Counted from the first letter of the stretch, positions 1 through 8,691 are shown. The stretch: DNA of 64,000 bases from Epilithonimonas sp. JDS (GCF_021261315.1 NZ_JAJSAX010000004.1:274191-338190); one strand, 5' to 3'. Notes: generated by a model not told the origin, from the letters alone. Numbers and translations are program-made.

Positions 1-262
1 TATTATCGACGACTAAATCGTTATCATTATTTTCAACTTCTTGATCAGATAATTCTCTTCCTTTTATCTCTACTATTTTATCAGGAAGCACTTGATTTCC
101 TACAAATAGTTTTCTTTCACCAGATTGAGAAATACCAAACATCATCTCTTTATTTCTACCCTTTTTTCCTTGTTCATTAATACAATTACTAATTAAAGAA
201 TGGGTAAGAATATGAGAACCTGTCTCATCCGCTTCATTTTCTTTACACAATAAACACTTCAT
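1..262 (-). CDS. Partial hypothetical protein with N-terminal CxxC and SHI motifs
   Basis: Only the N-terminal 87 residues are present; the gene runs off the left edge of the window. The ATG is at 260-262 on the minus strand. The protein begins MKCLLCKENEAD and has a CxxC pair followed about 16 residues later by SHILTHSLI. This start (CxxC, then a Ser-His-Ile signature) resembles zinc-binding HNH-like proteins often found in accessory islands. The visible part does not contain a full HNH core, so nuclease activity is not established. The domain type is inferred from the motif pattern alone. Confidence 0.6.
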   Translation of the reverse strand, partial: MKCLLCKENEADETGSHILTHSLISNCINEQGKKGRNKEMMFGISQSGERKLFVGNQVLPDKIVEIKGRELSDQEVENNDNDLVVDN

Positions 263-627
263 ACTTTTTCAGCTTTTGCTTCAACGAATTCTGACAAGGA
301 GAAAATCAACTCAAATGCAAGTCACTTCAGTTATAGTCTTTAATTATCTGAAACGAGATTTTCGAATCATTTCCAATCCTATTGCGTAATCCTACTTGTT
401 ATAGAGAAGCTTCATATTCAAACTAACTAGTCAATATCACATTTTATCAATAGAAAAGTGTTTCGGCAATCTTCTTGTTTCTCCTTGTCTTACTTCTTTG
501 CATTACTCTTCTAATGATTCTTCTTTTTACTTGTTGAAAGCTATTACAATTTATATGTATTATTAAATATTGTTAAATAATTTATACTATTATATATACC
601 TTATATAGCTAAGGCTTGAAAGTCATT
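263..627. other. Intergenic region, no gene seen
   Basis: AT-rich stretch between the partial gene on the left and the replication-initiator-like gene, both on the minus strand. I see no open reading frame with coding character, RNA gene or strong hairpin. An 11-base string AAGGCTTGAAA at 611-621 recurs at 3833-3843, which may be chance. Confidence 0.4.
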
Positions 628-1728
628 TTATTTTTTGATACTATTCAATCGTTTTTTCAGAACCTTTTTAAATTCATCTGAATATGTAGGTGCTTTTTTA
701 ACTATGAATTTTTCATATAAATCGTTATACCATTTTTCGACTTCTTTATTTTTCTGTTTTAAATATGGAAATAAATGTCTACGAAAACCATCCAATTTAA
801 TTTTTTCTAAGCCTAAAAATATTAAGTATTCATTAATTGCAACTTTATCTGGTCTTCTCCCGTTAATTGCAATTGGTTTTTTGAATTGTTGATAAATAAT
901 TTCTTTTTCAATTGCAGGAGAAATCACATCAACAAATGTAAAATGATTGAATTTATTTAATAACGAGTCTCCTAAATTATTCCAATTATCCTTAATATCT
1001 TTTAATGTTCTAACTTTTTTAAATCCAGCTGGTAAAATGCCACTGGTTGTAGTTATCTTAATTTCGTAACGAATAAAAGCTTTTATTTTTTTTATTGCAC
1101 TTTTAAGATTTTCTTTTCTCGGTTTATTTAAATTATCGAATACCTCTTTGGTATAAAAAGCTCTCTCCAGTTTATCATAGATAGAAACTTGATAATTGTC
1201 TCCAATAAATTTAACCCCAAAATCGTAGATATGTTTTCTTGTTATATGTTTTAAACTTCCAAAACAGGAGAAAATCCCTACCATAGGACTTTTAAAATGA
1301 AGTGTTACACCAAGTTCAACCTTTGTGACATTTGCATTCCAAAATATTCTTTTATCAAGCTCAAGTTCATTAGCCCAATATTCGATTTCTTCAACAAAAT
1401 CATAATAAGTTAAATCACTAACTGCTATATCAAAATCATTTTCACTAGTTCTAGTTCTACTAAAATAATTCCTCCTAATATTCTGTTCAAACCAAAGTTT
1501 TCCAATTTCTGCATTGATATCTCTTCTGAATACTATTGAAAAATGTTTATCGTAATCGATTTGTTCTTTAGGCTCTTCAAAATCATCATCTTCTATTTTA
1601 TTTTTAGTGATTTTTTGGTAAAAGCAATGTTCTTTGTCTTCACCTCTCTTGTAGAACTTACCAAACTTTTTTAAAACATTATCTGAAAGCTTAACGTCTG
1701 GAATATAAAATTTGATTACATCAACCAT
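628..1728 (-). CDS. Replication-initiator-like protein (phage/plasmid gene II/X type, tentative)
   Basis: This 366-residue soluble protein has no signal peptide. Around residues 130-150 it carries a hydrophobic strand and polar pattern (NANVTKVELGVTLHF), followed by KFIGDNYQVSIYDK and IRYEIKIT. That layout recalls the core of filamentous-phage gpII/gpX and related plasmid replication initiators, which nick the plus-strand origin. The assignment is tentative because I cannot identify the catalytic Tyr and metal site with certainty. The gene overlaps the upstream HTH gene by 8 bases, and a tyrosine integrase lies a few genes upstream. This context fits a small integrated replicon or phage satellite. 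It could instead be an uncharacterised element-specific protein. Confidence 0.5.
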   Translation of the reverse strand: MVDVIKFYIPDVKLSDNVLKKFGKFYKRGEDKEHCFYQKITKNKIEDDDFEEPKEQIDYDKHFSIVFRRDINAEIGKLWFEQNIRRNYFSRTRTSENDFDIAVSDLTYYDFVEEIEYWANELELDKRIFWNANVTKVELGVTLHFKSPMVGIFSCFGSLKHITRKHIYDFGVKFIGDNYQVSIYDKLERAFYTKEVFDNLNKPRKENLKSAIKKIKAFIRYEIKITTTSGILPAGFKKVRTLKDIKDNWNNLGDSLLNKFNHFTFVDVISPAIEKEIIYQQFKKPIAINGRRPDKVAINEYLIFLGLEKIKLDGFRRHLFPYLKQKNKEVEKWYNDLYEKFIVKKAPTYSDEFKKVLKKRLNSIKK

Positions 1729-1999
1729 TCTTAGTATTTTTTAGATATTTTTCCACTTCAGATTTTTTGACCATAATTTTCCCATTCCTTCCGGACTGAG
1801 ATACCTTCAATCCTGCTTTGCGATATCTATCAAATGTAGAACGGCTGATGTTATAAGAATCACAAATTTCATCGACTGTAAAAGTTTCTTGTAAGACTTT
1901 TTCCTCGAGAATGTTTTCCAGTTTTTTGACCCTTTTCTCCAGAGCCCTAATTTTTTTGACAAAGTAGTCATTACTTATTTTTGCCTTCTCAATTCTCAT
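1721..1999 (-). CDS. Helix-turn-helix DNA-binding protein, excisionase-like
   Basis: The protein has 92 residues. Residues 1-40 form a basic, heptad-like coiled coil (KKIRALEKRVKKLENILEEK). Residues 41-90 form a MerR/excisionase-type winged helix with FTVDEICDSYNISRSTFDRYRKAGL, a Lys/Arg-rich turn and VKKSEVEKYL. Such proteins bind near integration or replication sites and act as directionality factors or repressors. It overlaps the start of the downstream replication-like gene by 8 bases, so the two are probably translated together. Whether it controls excision or replication of this block cannot be told from the sequence. Confidence 0.75.
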   Translation of the reverse strand: MRIEKAKISNDYFVKKIRALEKRVKKLENILEEKVLQETFTVDEICDSYNISRSTFDRYRKAGLKVSQSGRNGKIMVKKSEVEKYLKNTKNG

Positions 2000-2205
2000 T
2001 AATCGTATTATTAATTTCTAATAAAACTAAGCATTTTTACACAATAAGAAAGTTCCTGGCGAAATCCGACAAAAGAAACATTAATTTAATATTAATTTTA
2101 AAATTTAAATACACATTAAAATCAAAAAAAGACACCTTCGTGCCTTATTAATAAAAAATACTAAAAATATTTAAAACCAATGATAACGAAATATTAATTT
2201 TAAAA

Positions 2206-2838
2206 TCAATCAGTTTTATAATATTTAATTTTTTCAGTTTTCATAAAGCTTTCCAAATCTCGGAAAGTAATCTGATCCATATTATCAACGAATTCATTTA
2301 TCATACTTCCCTCTACAGCTTCTTTATATAATTTCGATTTTTTTTTAATTTTATTGTCCTTATGGTCAGTGTAATACACATCTACTCTTTCCAATTTGTC
2401 AGTTTTATTACTTAATTCATACCTTGCTGTGTAAGTGACCAACATATTTTGTTCACCATAAAAAGAACTAACTGATTTTTCTGCCCCAATTAATCTTCCA
2501 TCATTATTAAAATAATAAGAAAAAGACATTGCCCAATCTCCACTTTCGCTGATAGGCGTTTTCCTCGCAAAAACTACTTTATCATTTTTTGCTAAAAATT
2601 CATACACATGAAAAATCTCAAAATCGAATTCTGAATATAAATCGTCGGTTTTTATAGCGAATATCTTCCCGTTATTTTCATTTTTAGCATATGCCTTAAC
2701 CTTAGTAGAATCACTTTTATAAGTATCCTCAACAAAAGCTTTTAAGTCATTTACTTCGTTACTGTAATCTGAGTGTTTTGTCTGTGAGCATGCAATAGAA
2801 AAATTTGACAGTAAAATAATTAATAATATTTTTTTCAT
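2206..2838 (-). CDS. Hypothetical lipoprotein
   Basis: The protein has 210 residues. It starts with a type II signal peptide (MKKILLIILLSNFSIACS) with a lipobox ending at Cys17, so it is expected to be anchored in an envelope membrane. The mature part is rich in charged residues and beta-prone segments, with no catalytic motif that I recognise. Its start lies only 2 bases after the stop of the upstream membrane protein gene (2841-3758), so the two are probably co-transcribed. The family is not recognised. Confidence 0.7.
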   Translation of the reverse strand: MKKILLIILLSNFSIACSQTKHSDYSNEVNDLKAFVEDTYKSDSTKVKAYAKNENNGKIFAIKTDDLYSEFDFEIFHVYEFLAKNDKVVFARKTPISESGDWAMSFSYYFNNDGRLIGAEKSVSSFYGEQNMLVTYTARYELSNKTDKLERVDVYYTDHKDNKIKKKSKLYKEAVEGSMINEFVDNMDQITFRDLESFMKTEKIKYYKTD

Positions 2839-2840
2839 GG

Positions 2841-3758
2841 TTATATTTTTATGGAATCTTCTGTAAGTTTATTTTTTTTCTTGCTATGGTAGATTTCTCC
2901 CCTCTTTCTTATTAGATTATTTTCATTGTCCAATTTTTCTTGAAATTGTGCTGAATTATTTTCATCAAATTTATTTTGGGATGCCCCATACATATCAGAA
3001 TCTTCATAGTTTTGATTAGAATTTATTTTTTCGGATTCCTTATAACTATTGTCATTTCGTAATGCTCCTAAATCATTGCCTTTATTTAAGTTGGTTTTAT
3101 TGTTATTCGGAATAACTTCCAAATCGCCAGCTTTGTACGAAAGAAAAGTTTTTCCAAAAAATCCGTAGGCAACAAGAAGACTTTGCTGAGATTCTGTATT
3201 AATAATTTCTATTCTTTTTAGAATTAAAAAATCTGAATCTTTAATAGAAATATCGTAACCTCTTCTTTTCAATGCATTGAAGAGAAAATTTTCAGCTTTT
3301 TCTTCACCTACTTCCTCTCCGATAAAAAAGTCTTTAAATAATTTAACAAACTGAGGTTGAGTTTCCAAAAACTTATTTATAATATCGTTTTCCATTTTAC
3401 CCTTAGTAGGCTTCATATATGCCGATACACCTACGAAAACAACAACTAGAAGCAATTTCCAGATGTAATTATAATCTCCGTTAGATTTTATTTTTGAGGG
3501 CAGATAAGTGCTGTTTACAGAGTTTTTTGGAATATTTCCATTTTTTACTTCGACTGTACTTAAGTTTTTTTGACTTGGAACTGTGATGGTATTTCCAAAC
3601 ATCATCGCAATATCGCGTAGAATACTTAGGGCTAACTCACTGTTATTATCATCTGCAAAAGGTTTTTTTCTTCTGTTATATTCTTCATTAAACATTTGCT
3701 TTTGCTCAGAATCCAGAGAATCATATTTCTTCCGGACGAGTAGGGAAAAATCATTCAT
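2841..3758 (-). CDS. Hypothetical protein with one membrane segment
   Basis: I chose the ATG at 3756-3758 (protein starts MNDFSLLVRKKYDSLDSEQK), giving 305 residues. The reading frame extends 55 codons upstream to 3923, but that part crosses an inverted-repeat region and does not look coding. Residues 1-45 are helical and charged, and a single transmembrane helix (WKLLLVVVFVGVSAYM) lies near residue 115. A middle domain follows, and the last ~90 residues are Asn/Asp/Lys-rich and probably disordered. It sits directly upstream of the lipoprotein gene. The function is unknown; a cargo protein of the left mobile block is the simplest reading. Confidence 0.6.
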   Translation of the reverse strand: MNDFSLLVRKKYDSLDSEQKQMFNEEYNRRKKPFADDNNSELALSILRDIAMMFGNTITVPSQKNLSTVEVKNGNIPKNSVNSTYLPSKIKSNGDYNYIWKLLLVVVFVGVSAYMKPTKGKMENDIINKFLETQPQFVKLFKDFFIGEEVGEEKAENFLFNALKRRGYDISIKDSDFLILKRIEIINTESQQSLLVAYGFFGKTFLSYKAGDLEVIPNNNKTNLNKGNDLGALRNDNSYKESEKINSNQNYEDSDMYGASQNKFDENNSAQFQEKLDNENNLIRKRGEIYHSKKKNKLTEDSIKI

Positions 3759-3858
3759 AATTATTGTTTTTATTTTTAATTCAATATTACAAACCAATTT
3801 TTGATAACTCTCACGGAATTCGTAAACACAAAAAGGCTTGAAACGTTGGTCTTTACTC

Positions 3859-3972
3859 GTAATCGAGGGAGTCGAAGCCCTGTACAACAAAGTAAAGCAG
3901 CGCCCAAGCCTAAACTTGAGCATTTTGCTAAACTCCTTCCTGTTGTACTTGAAATTTCGACTTTTCGATTAC
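3859..3972. repeat. Imperfect long inverted repeat beside the integrase gene
   Basis: The left arm (3859-3889) and the reverse complement of the right arm (3941-3972) share three blocks in the same order: GTAATCGA (3859-3866 and 3965-3972), AGTCGAA (3870-3876 and 3956-3962) and GTACAACA (3882-3889 and 3941-3948). About 50 bases separate the arms. The repeat lies between the integrase gene and the membrane-protein gene. Possible roles are a recombinase or regulator binding region, or an origin hairpin for the replication protein encoded at 628-1728. Confidence 0.7.
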
Positions 3973-4069
3973 AGAAATCAGTTTGCTAAATGCAATATTT
4001 TTATTTTATTCTAGTCTTGTTTTATTCGTATTGTTTCTAGTTTTATTTATATACTACAAAAATATAAAA

Positions 4070-5227
4070 TTATCCGTAACGGCTCACATCCATTACACTT
4101 CTTAAATTTTTAACATTCGAGTTCGTATATATCATAGTGTTTGCTATTCTCCTATGCCCCAAAAGCTTACTTATCAACGGAAGCGATATATTTTTATTAT
4201 TTACCAAGTGCGATGCAAACGTATGCCTGCCTACGTGAAAGTTAAGGTCTTTATTAATTTTACAGCCCTCAGCAATTTTTTTTAGATTTCTATTTCCAAC
4301 TTGATTAGAAATTTCTGGAAATATTTTATCGTTAGATTTTTTATTAATAATATACCTTGCAAGCAATGCTCTTATTTGCTTATTGATAGGTATATCAACA
4401 ACATGTTTCGTTTTCAACATAGTTTTAGAAATAATTTTATTTTCCCAATCTATATCAGAAATCTTCAAAGAGAATAAATCTCCATACCGTAATCCAGTAC
4501 AACATGATAGCAAAAACATATACTTAGTTGCTTTCATTGTAGAGCTAGTAGCTCTAAATTCTAATATTTCTAAAACCTCTTTTTCATCCAAAAATACCTC
4601 TCTATGATCCGGCGATTTTACTTTAACAGATTTTTTGCTTTTATACGGATTATCACCATTGAATAATTTATATTCAACCGCTTCGTTAATAATACATTTC
4701 AGACATTTATGGTGATTATATTCTCCGCCTTTTCCTATATTTAATTTCTTCAAATAATTATCAAACTTTTTTATGAAGTTCAAATCTATATCCGAAGCAA
4801 ACAATTTAGGTTTAAAACCTTTCAAGCGTTTTCTTAAAGTTTCATACTTATAGATAGTATCTTCGGACAAGTCTGTCTTTTTCATTGTCAAGACCTCATC
4901 AAAAACAGCATAGAAATCGTTATTATCAATTCCTTTAAGAAAATTATCAATTAAAGTAAACGAGAGCGGAACACCTGATAAATCAGCTTTATTACAAAAT
5001 CTTTCCAAATCATATTTTTCCTTACTTATTTTCGCATTCAGCGAACTGTAACCTTTTCCTATAGCTACCCCATTTTTTTTGTCCCAGTCTTTAGGGTTGA
5101 TATTCTCATTTAACGTAATTGTCTTCTTGACAGAATTAATAATAAGTTGAAGATAGATTGGAGAGTTTCCATTCTTCAAAATCTTATCAGTTCTCAAAAT
5201 CGGTTTAACAGAAAAATTATTTAACAT
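4070..5227 (-). CDS. Tyrosine recombinase / phage-type integrase
   Basis: This 385-residue site-specific recombinase has the Bacteroidota domain order. Residues 1-80 form an arm-binding domain, with KPILRTDKILKNGNSPIYLQL and the WDKK motif. Residues about 90-200 are a SAM-like core-binding domain, and residues about 215-385 are catalytic. The catalytic residues are all visible: Arg in TGLRYGDLFSL near residue 245, the HVGRHTF box (HxxR) near 330, LLGH near 352, and the nucleophile Tyr in NTMIYTN near 367. The gene belongs to the left mobile block rather than to the ICE, which has its own integrase at 7450. The inverted repeat at 3859-3972 lies just downstream of its stop. Confidence 0.9.
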   Translation of the reverse strand: MLNNFSVKPILRTDKILKNGNSPIYLQLIINSVKKTITLNENINPKDWDKKNGVAIGKGYSSLNAKISKEKYDLERFCNKADLSGVPLSFTLIDNFLKGIDNNDFYAVFDEVLTMKKTDLSEDTIYKYETLRKRLKGFKPKLFASDIDLNFIKKFDNYLKKLNIGKGGEYNHHKCLKCIINEAVEYKLFNGDNPYKSKKSVKVKSPDHREVFLDEKEVLEILEFRATSSTMKATKYMFLLSCCTGLRYGDLFSLKISDIDWENKIISKTMLKTKHVVDIPINKQIRALLARYIINKKSNDKIFPEISNQVGNRNLKKIAEGCKINKDLNFHVGRHTFASHLVNNKNISLPLISKLLGHRRIANTMIYTNSNVKNLRSVMDVSRYG

Positions 5228-5414
5228 AGTATCAGTATTTTTTAATTATTACAATTTACATATCGCAATATTTAAATAATGAGCTAAAATAGGAAAAATA
5301 TTACAATTAACAAATTTAAAGCATTGAAAATCAGTAAAATAAACAAATTTTTACTATTTGGAAATAATATTTATAGAACATCATTACAGATAAGGTATAA
5401 TCTTTTAGAAATTC

Positions 5415-5442
5415 TTGCCAATTAAAACGAATGTTAACTTTG
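5415..5442 (+). promoter_or_regulatory. Bacteroidota-type promoter for the 5520-6999 operon
   Basis: A TTG at 5415-5417 is followed after 17 bases by TAACTTTG at 5435-5442, an exact fit to the TTG-N17-23-TAnnTTTG consensus. Transcription would start near 5449, leaving a leader of about 70 bases before the ATG at 5520. Confidence 0.7.
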
Positions 5443-5519
5443 ATTAGTTAATTAAATTATGCTCTATTGTAAACAATAAGTCAAATTGTTTTTTATATTT
5501 GATGCTCAATTAATTAGTT

Positions 5520-5876
5520 ATGCCCGATTGGTTTGAAGAACTCCCGGAACTCTGCCCGCCAAAAGATGTAAAAGAGCCTGCAGGAGAAACATATTATAGA
5601 TTGGTTTCTGATTTAGATAATCCAATCGCCGAATTAGTTTCACAGAGAACTGAATTTCCCACAGCTGTATTCAAGATTGACGAATGTATTTGTCGAGCGG
5701 TATCATTGTACTTAGATAAAAAAGACTGTGAGGATATTATTAAATTTCCAAGGCATAAAAATAAATCCATTTACTCATTCAAAGTAGATAAAGACGATGG
5801 TTTAATAAAAAAGACTTTTAAAGGTAGTCATCATTCTTGGTGGAGAAGTCATAGTTTTACATTAGCTAATGAATAG
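5520..5876 (+). CDS. Small hypothetical protein, first gene of a two-gene operon
   Basis: This 118-residue protein starts MPDWFEELPELCPPKD. It contains a Pro/Cys-rich N-terminus, a central segment with several acidic residues, and a C-terminus ending in SHHSWWRSHSF. I recall similar short proteins beginning with the DWFEELPELCPPKD signature in Bacteroidota, always without known function. There is no signal peptide or membrane segment. The stop overlaps the ATG of the next gene by 8 bases, so the pair is a translationally coupled operon behind the promoter at 5415-5442. The close coupling and island setting suggest a toxin-antitoxin, defence or other conflict pair. That is inference only. Confidence 0.75.
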   Translation: MPDWFEELPELCPPKDVKEPAGETYYRLVSDLDNPIAELVSQRTEFPTAVFKIDECICRAVSLYLDKKDCEDIIKFPRHKNKSIYSFKVDKDDGLIKKTFKGSHHSWWRSHSFTLANE

Positions 5877-6999
5877 AGTTTTTAACATAGCAAAAATTTT
5901 GGTGTATTATGATATACCTGAATTATTTCTTTCCATAGATAATGTGGGTTCTCATTTCCTGTCTATGTTGATAGTTGAAGATTCATTAAAGTATTTAACA
6001 ATTCCTATTTCTGAGAAAAGGATTGCACAATTTGTCAGCGGGCAAGTCGACTTACTAGAGATTTATAATAAACCTGAACTCGACAGTTACTTTTTTTTAA
6101 ACATTAATGAAGATGACAAATTGTATGTTGACTCATATGTAATCGGAGAAATTAAAGATGAATGGCTACCTGAGAAAGATTTTTTTCTTACTACTGCTTT
6201 TCAAGATGATTCGGTTATTGTTGAAGAAGTCATAAAAAAAGATAATGCTGTAATTCATTTAGCTTTATCAGATGAAATAAATGATTTTGGGGTTGATAGT
6301 GATGACCTAGGAGATGTCATTAAGTTATATTCTATTCTGCTTGAGAATAGTTATAAGAAAGCTCTTACAGAACATAATGTTCCACATAAAAAACAATTTA
6401 TAGTCGCTGAAAATTATAAAGTGAGGGCTTTTGCATCCTCAGCTGCATCGTTCAATCTACATTTGTATTCAGATTCGCAAAAGGATTTATTTGGCACTTG
6501 TCTAATTGAATATGGATTAGAGAAAATTGATGAAATATTTTCTAAATATGAAAATGAGGATGAATTGGTTAAATCTTTAAGAAGTATAAAAGGTCATGCT
6601 GTTAGTAGTTTTACAAAAATTCTTAAAAAAATCAGCTCAGATAATTTAACGTTAAAACATAAATGGTATGCGCCTAATAGAGAATCAATCAAATTTCAAA
6701 TAATTGACAAAAAAATTGCAGATAATATTCTGGAAGTTCTTTACAAAACTGAAGAACTGACAGAAGAGATAAGAGAATTTACAGGCTATTTTGTTCAAGT
6801 AGATATCTTAAAAAGAACTTGGAAGCTAAGGACTACTGATGAAAATAAAGATATTTTCGGAGAGGCAACCACAGAAGAACAACTAAGAGGCTTAACCATT
6901 GAAACTGTTCAGTACCAGATAGTATGTCAGGAGATTATTGAAGAACTTAAAGTTTCTGAAAAAGAAAAAATAAGATACGTCATAAAATCAATATTGTAA
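5869..6999 (+). CDS. Hypothetical protein, DUF6575-like (tentative), second gene of the pair
   Basis: This 376-residue cytosolic protein starts MNRVFNIAKILVYYDIPELFLSIDNVGSHFLSMLI. The YYDIPELF, then short loop, then a strand carrying hydrophobic residues recalls the N-terminus of DUF6575 proteins, in which such a domain opens a long uncharacterised protein. The remaining sequence is mixed alpha/beta and acidic. A repeated theme of paired strands around residues 250-350 (HKWYAPNRESIKFQII, YFVQVDILKRTWKLR) suggests a second beta-rich domain. No nuclease or nucleotide-binding motif is evident. It is translated with the 118-residue protein and followed by a clear terminator, so the two form a self-contained module. 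Confidence 0.65.
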   Translation: MNRVFNIAKILVYYDIPELFLSIDNVGSHFLSMLIVEDSLKYLTIPISEKRIAQFVSGQVDLLEIYNKPELDSYFFLNINEDDKLYVDSYVIGEIKDEWLPEKDFFLTTAFQDDSVIVEEVIKKDNAVIHLALSDEINDFGVDSDDLGDVIKLYSILLENSYKKALTEHNVPHKKQFIVAENYKVRAFASSAASFNLHLYSDSQKDLFGTCLIEYGLEKIDEIFSKYENEDELVKSLRSIKGHAVSSFTKILKKISSDNLTLKHKWYAPNRESIKFQIIDKKIADNILEVLYKTEELTEEIREFTGYFVQVDILKRTWKLRTTDENKDIFGEATTEEQLRGLTIETVQYQIVCQEIIEELKVSEKEKIRYVIKSIL

Positions 7000-7022
7000 T
7001 AATTTTAAATAAAAATAATAAG

Positions 7023-7054
7023 AAAGGACTAAATTAAATTTTAGTCCTTTTTTT
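7023..7054 (+). terminator. Rho-independent terminator after the 5520-6999 operon
   Basis: A perfect 11-base stem, AAAGGACTAAA (7023-7033) with TTTAGTCCTTT (7040-7050), is followed by a T run. It lies 24 bases after the stop of the second gene. Confidence 0.85.
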
Positions 7055-7229
7055 AGTAGGTTTTCTAAATATGTATGCTTTTGTAAAATTATATTTATTG
7101 AATAACTTAGTTTTAGTAGCTAATATCACACAGAAAAAATTAGGGGAGAAAAATAGGGAATTTTTTTATAACGAAAGATGAATAAAAATGACGAATTAAA
7201 TCTGATAAAATTACATTATAAAAAAAGAA

Positions 7230-7252
7230 AAACCCTCTTATACAGAGGGTTT
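7230..7252. terminator. Bidirectional hairpin terminator
   Basis: AAACCCTC (7230-7237) pairs with GAGGGTTT (7245-7252) around a 7-base loop, with A and T tracts on the two sides. It lies just downstream of the tRNA 3'-end fragment on the minus strand, where the terminator of a tRNA gene would be expected. Confidence 0.65.
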
Positions 7253-7283
7253 CTTAAAATTTCAAGAAAAGTTCGATTTTCTT

Positions 7284-7304
7284 TGAAGTGGTCCCACCTG
7301 GAGT
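7284..7304 (-). other. tRNA 3'-end fragment, candidate ICE attachment site (attL)
   Basis: Read on the minus strand, this gives CTCCAGGTGGGACCACTT. It fits the 3' strand of a T-stem (CCAGG), a 7-base acceptor strand (TGGGACC) and discriminator A, as in a tRNA beginning GGTCCCA. The match breaks where the T-loop should continue, so only the last ~18 bases are tRNA-like. The ICE integrase gene starts 146 bases away. This is the pattern left when an element inserts in the 3' end of a tRNA gene and displaces the original end. The intact tRNA would then be at the far right end, outside the window. Confidence 0.5.
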
Positions 7305-7449
7305 AAATTTGGTTTTTAACTATTTTTTATTTATTTTTACTACTGATTATCAGATAGTTACAATAAGCTTTAATAGGTTTTAATATGCATTAATTGAATT
7401 CTGTTTAAGCTTAGCCCCCCTTTCAGCCCCCTATTAAAAAATAGTTAAA

Positions 7450-8691
7450 ATGAGATATTATTTTGAATTGAGAAAAGATAAAGTTAATCTGAACGGATTG
7501 ATTCCAATGCGGTTAATAGTTAAAAATTGCAATAATAGAATCAGAAAAAACTTAACGACTAAAACGTTACTTGATGATTGGAATAATGAGCTACAGATAA
7601 TTATCAATCATAAGGGAAATCCGTTTTATGAAGATTATGAAATGTTCAACGAAATTATAGCTACCGAAAAGAAAAAGGTTGAAAAAATATTTTCTTTTTT
7701 CAAGTATAATGAAATATCATTTACTGAAGCTTTATTCAACGAAAAATATGATGACAGTGAGATCAAAGTTGCAATAGGTTTTTTTGAAGCTTTTGATGAA
7801 TATATCAGAGTTTCCAAGCTCACAAAAACAAAAGGAACAATCACAAAATATGGTTCTGTGAAAAATTTCCTGATCGCATTTGAAAAGAGCACAAAATTCG
7901 AGTTGAGACTGGACAATATTGATTATCAATTTGAGGAGGTTTTTATGGACTACTGCTATAATAAGAGACAAACATTGAATAACTACTATGCTAAAATTGT
8001 CAAAACATTAAAGGCATTTTTAAATTGGGCGTTCGAAAGAGGATATCACAGTTCGTTAAAGTTTAAGAAATTAGCGGCTAAAGAAGATGAAATTGAAGTT
8101 GTGTATCTCACTGCAGAAGAGCTAATGCTACTTTATAACCATAAGTTTCAAAATGCTTCCATGGAAAGAGCAAAGGATATGTATTGCCTTCTTGCTTTAA
8201 CCGGACAGAGACATTCTGACATTTATGATCTAAATGATGTTTCTGTATCTGGCGACTATCTAACTTTTGCAGTTAAGAAAACTAAGACAGTACAGCATCA
8301 GGTATTTTTAACAGAACTAGCAAAGAGACTAATTGCGAAATATGAGGATACAATTTATTACCCCATCCCCAGAATATCCTCACAGAAATTAAATGAAGCA
8401 ATTCAAAAATGCTGTGAAGAAATTGGTCTTACCGAGGAAGTTCAATTAACACGTTATTGCGGCTCAAAAAGATTTGACGAAACATTTAGAAAATGTGATA
8501 TAATTACAAGTCACACTGGAAGAAAAACTTTCATAACCAATAGTTTATTTTTAGATATTCCAGAGAGGATTGTTAAGGCACAGACCAATTCTAAGGATGA
8601 AAAAAGTTTTAGACGATATGTTAAAATTTCAGAACAACATCATAAGCGAGAATTAGATAAATGGAATGTGCTAGCAAAAGAAAATAGTTGA
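7450..8691 (+). CDS. ICE tyrosine recombinase (integrase)
   Basis: This 413-residue integrase of the Bacteroidota conjugative-element type has an arm-binding domain (1-90), a SAM-like core-binding domain (about 100-205) and a catalytic domain (about 215-400). Visible active-site parts are Arg in LTGQRHSDIYDL near residue 253, the SHTGRKTF box (HxxR) near 355, and the nucleophile Tyr in SFRRYVKIS near 390. The usual GH before the Tyr helix is replaced by NS (KAQTNSKDEKSF), so the third conserved His is absent. That may be a family variant or may weaken activity. The gene lies next to the tRNA-like att fragment, as expected for the integrase of the large ICE on its right. Confidence 0.9.
   Translation: MRYYFELRKDKVNLNGLIPMRLIVKNCNNRIRKNLTTKTLLDDWNNELQIIINHKGNPFYEDYEMFNEIIATEKKKVEKIFSFFKYNEISFTEALFNEKYDDSEIKVAIGFFEAFDEYIRVSKLTKTKGTITKYGSVKNFLIAFEKSTKFELRLDNIDYQFEEVFMDYCYNKRQTLNNYYAKIVKTLKAFLNWAFERGYHSSLKFKKLAAKEDEIEVVYLTAEELMLLYNHKFQNASMERAKDMYCLLALTGQRHSDIYDLNDVSVSGDYLTFAVKKTKTVQHQVFLTELAKRLIAKYEDTIYYPIPRISSQKLNEAIQKCCEEIGLTEEVQLTRYCGSKRFDETFRKCDIITSHTGRKTFITNSLFLDIPERIVKAQTNSKDEKSFRRYVKISEQHHKRELDKWNVLAKENS

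Noticed and set aside
3801..3989. Plus-strand frame of 62 codons and a tRNA-like T-loop text (GAGTCGAAG)
   Set aside because: The frame lies across the inverted repeat and lacks coding character. The tRNA-like text cannot be extended to a cloverleaf, so no tRNA is called.
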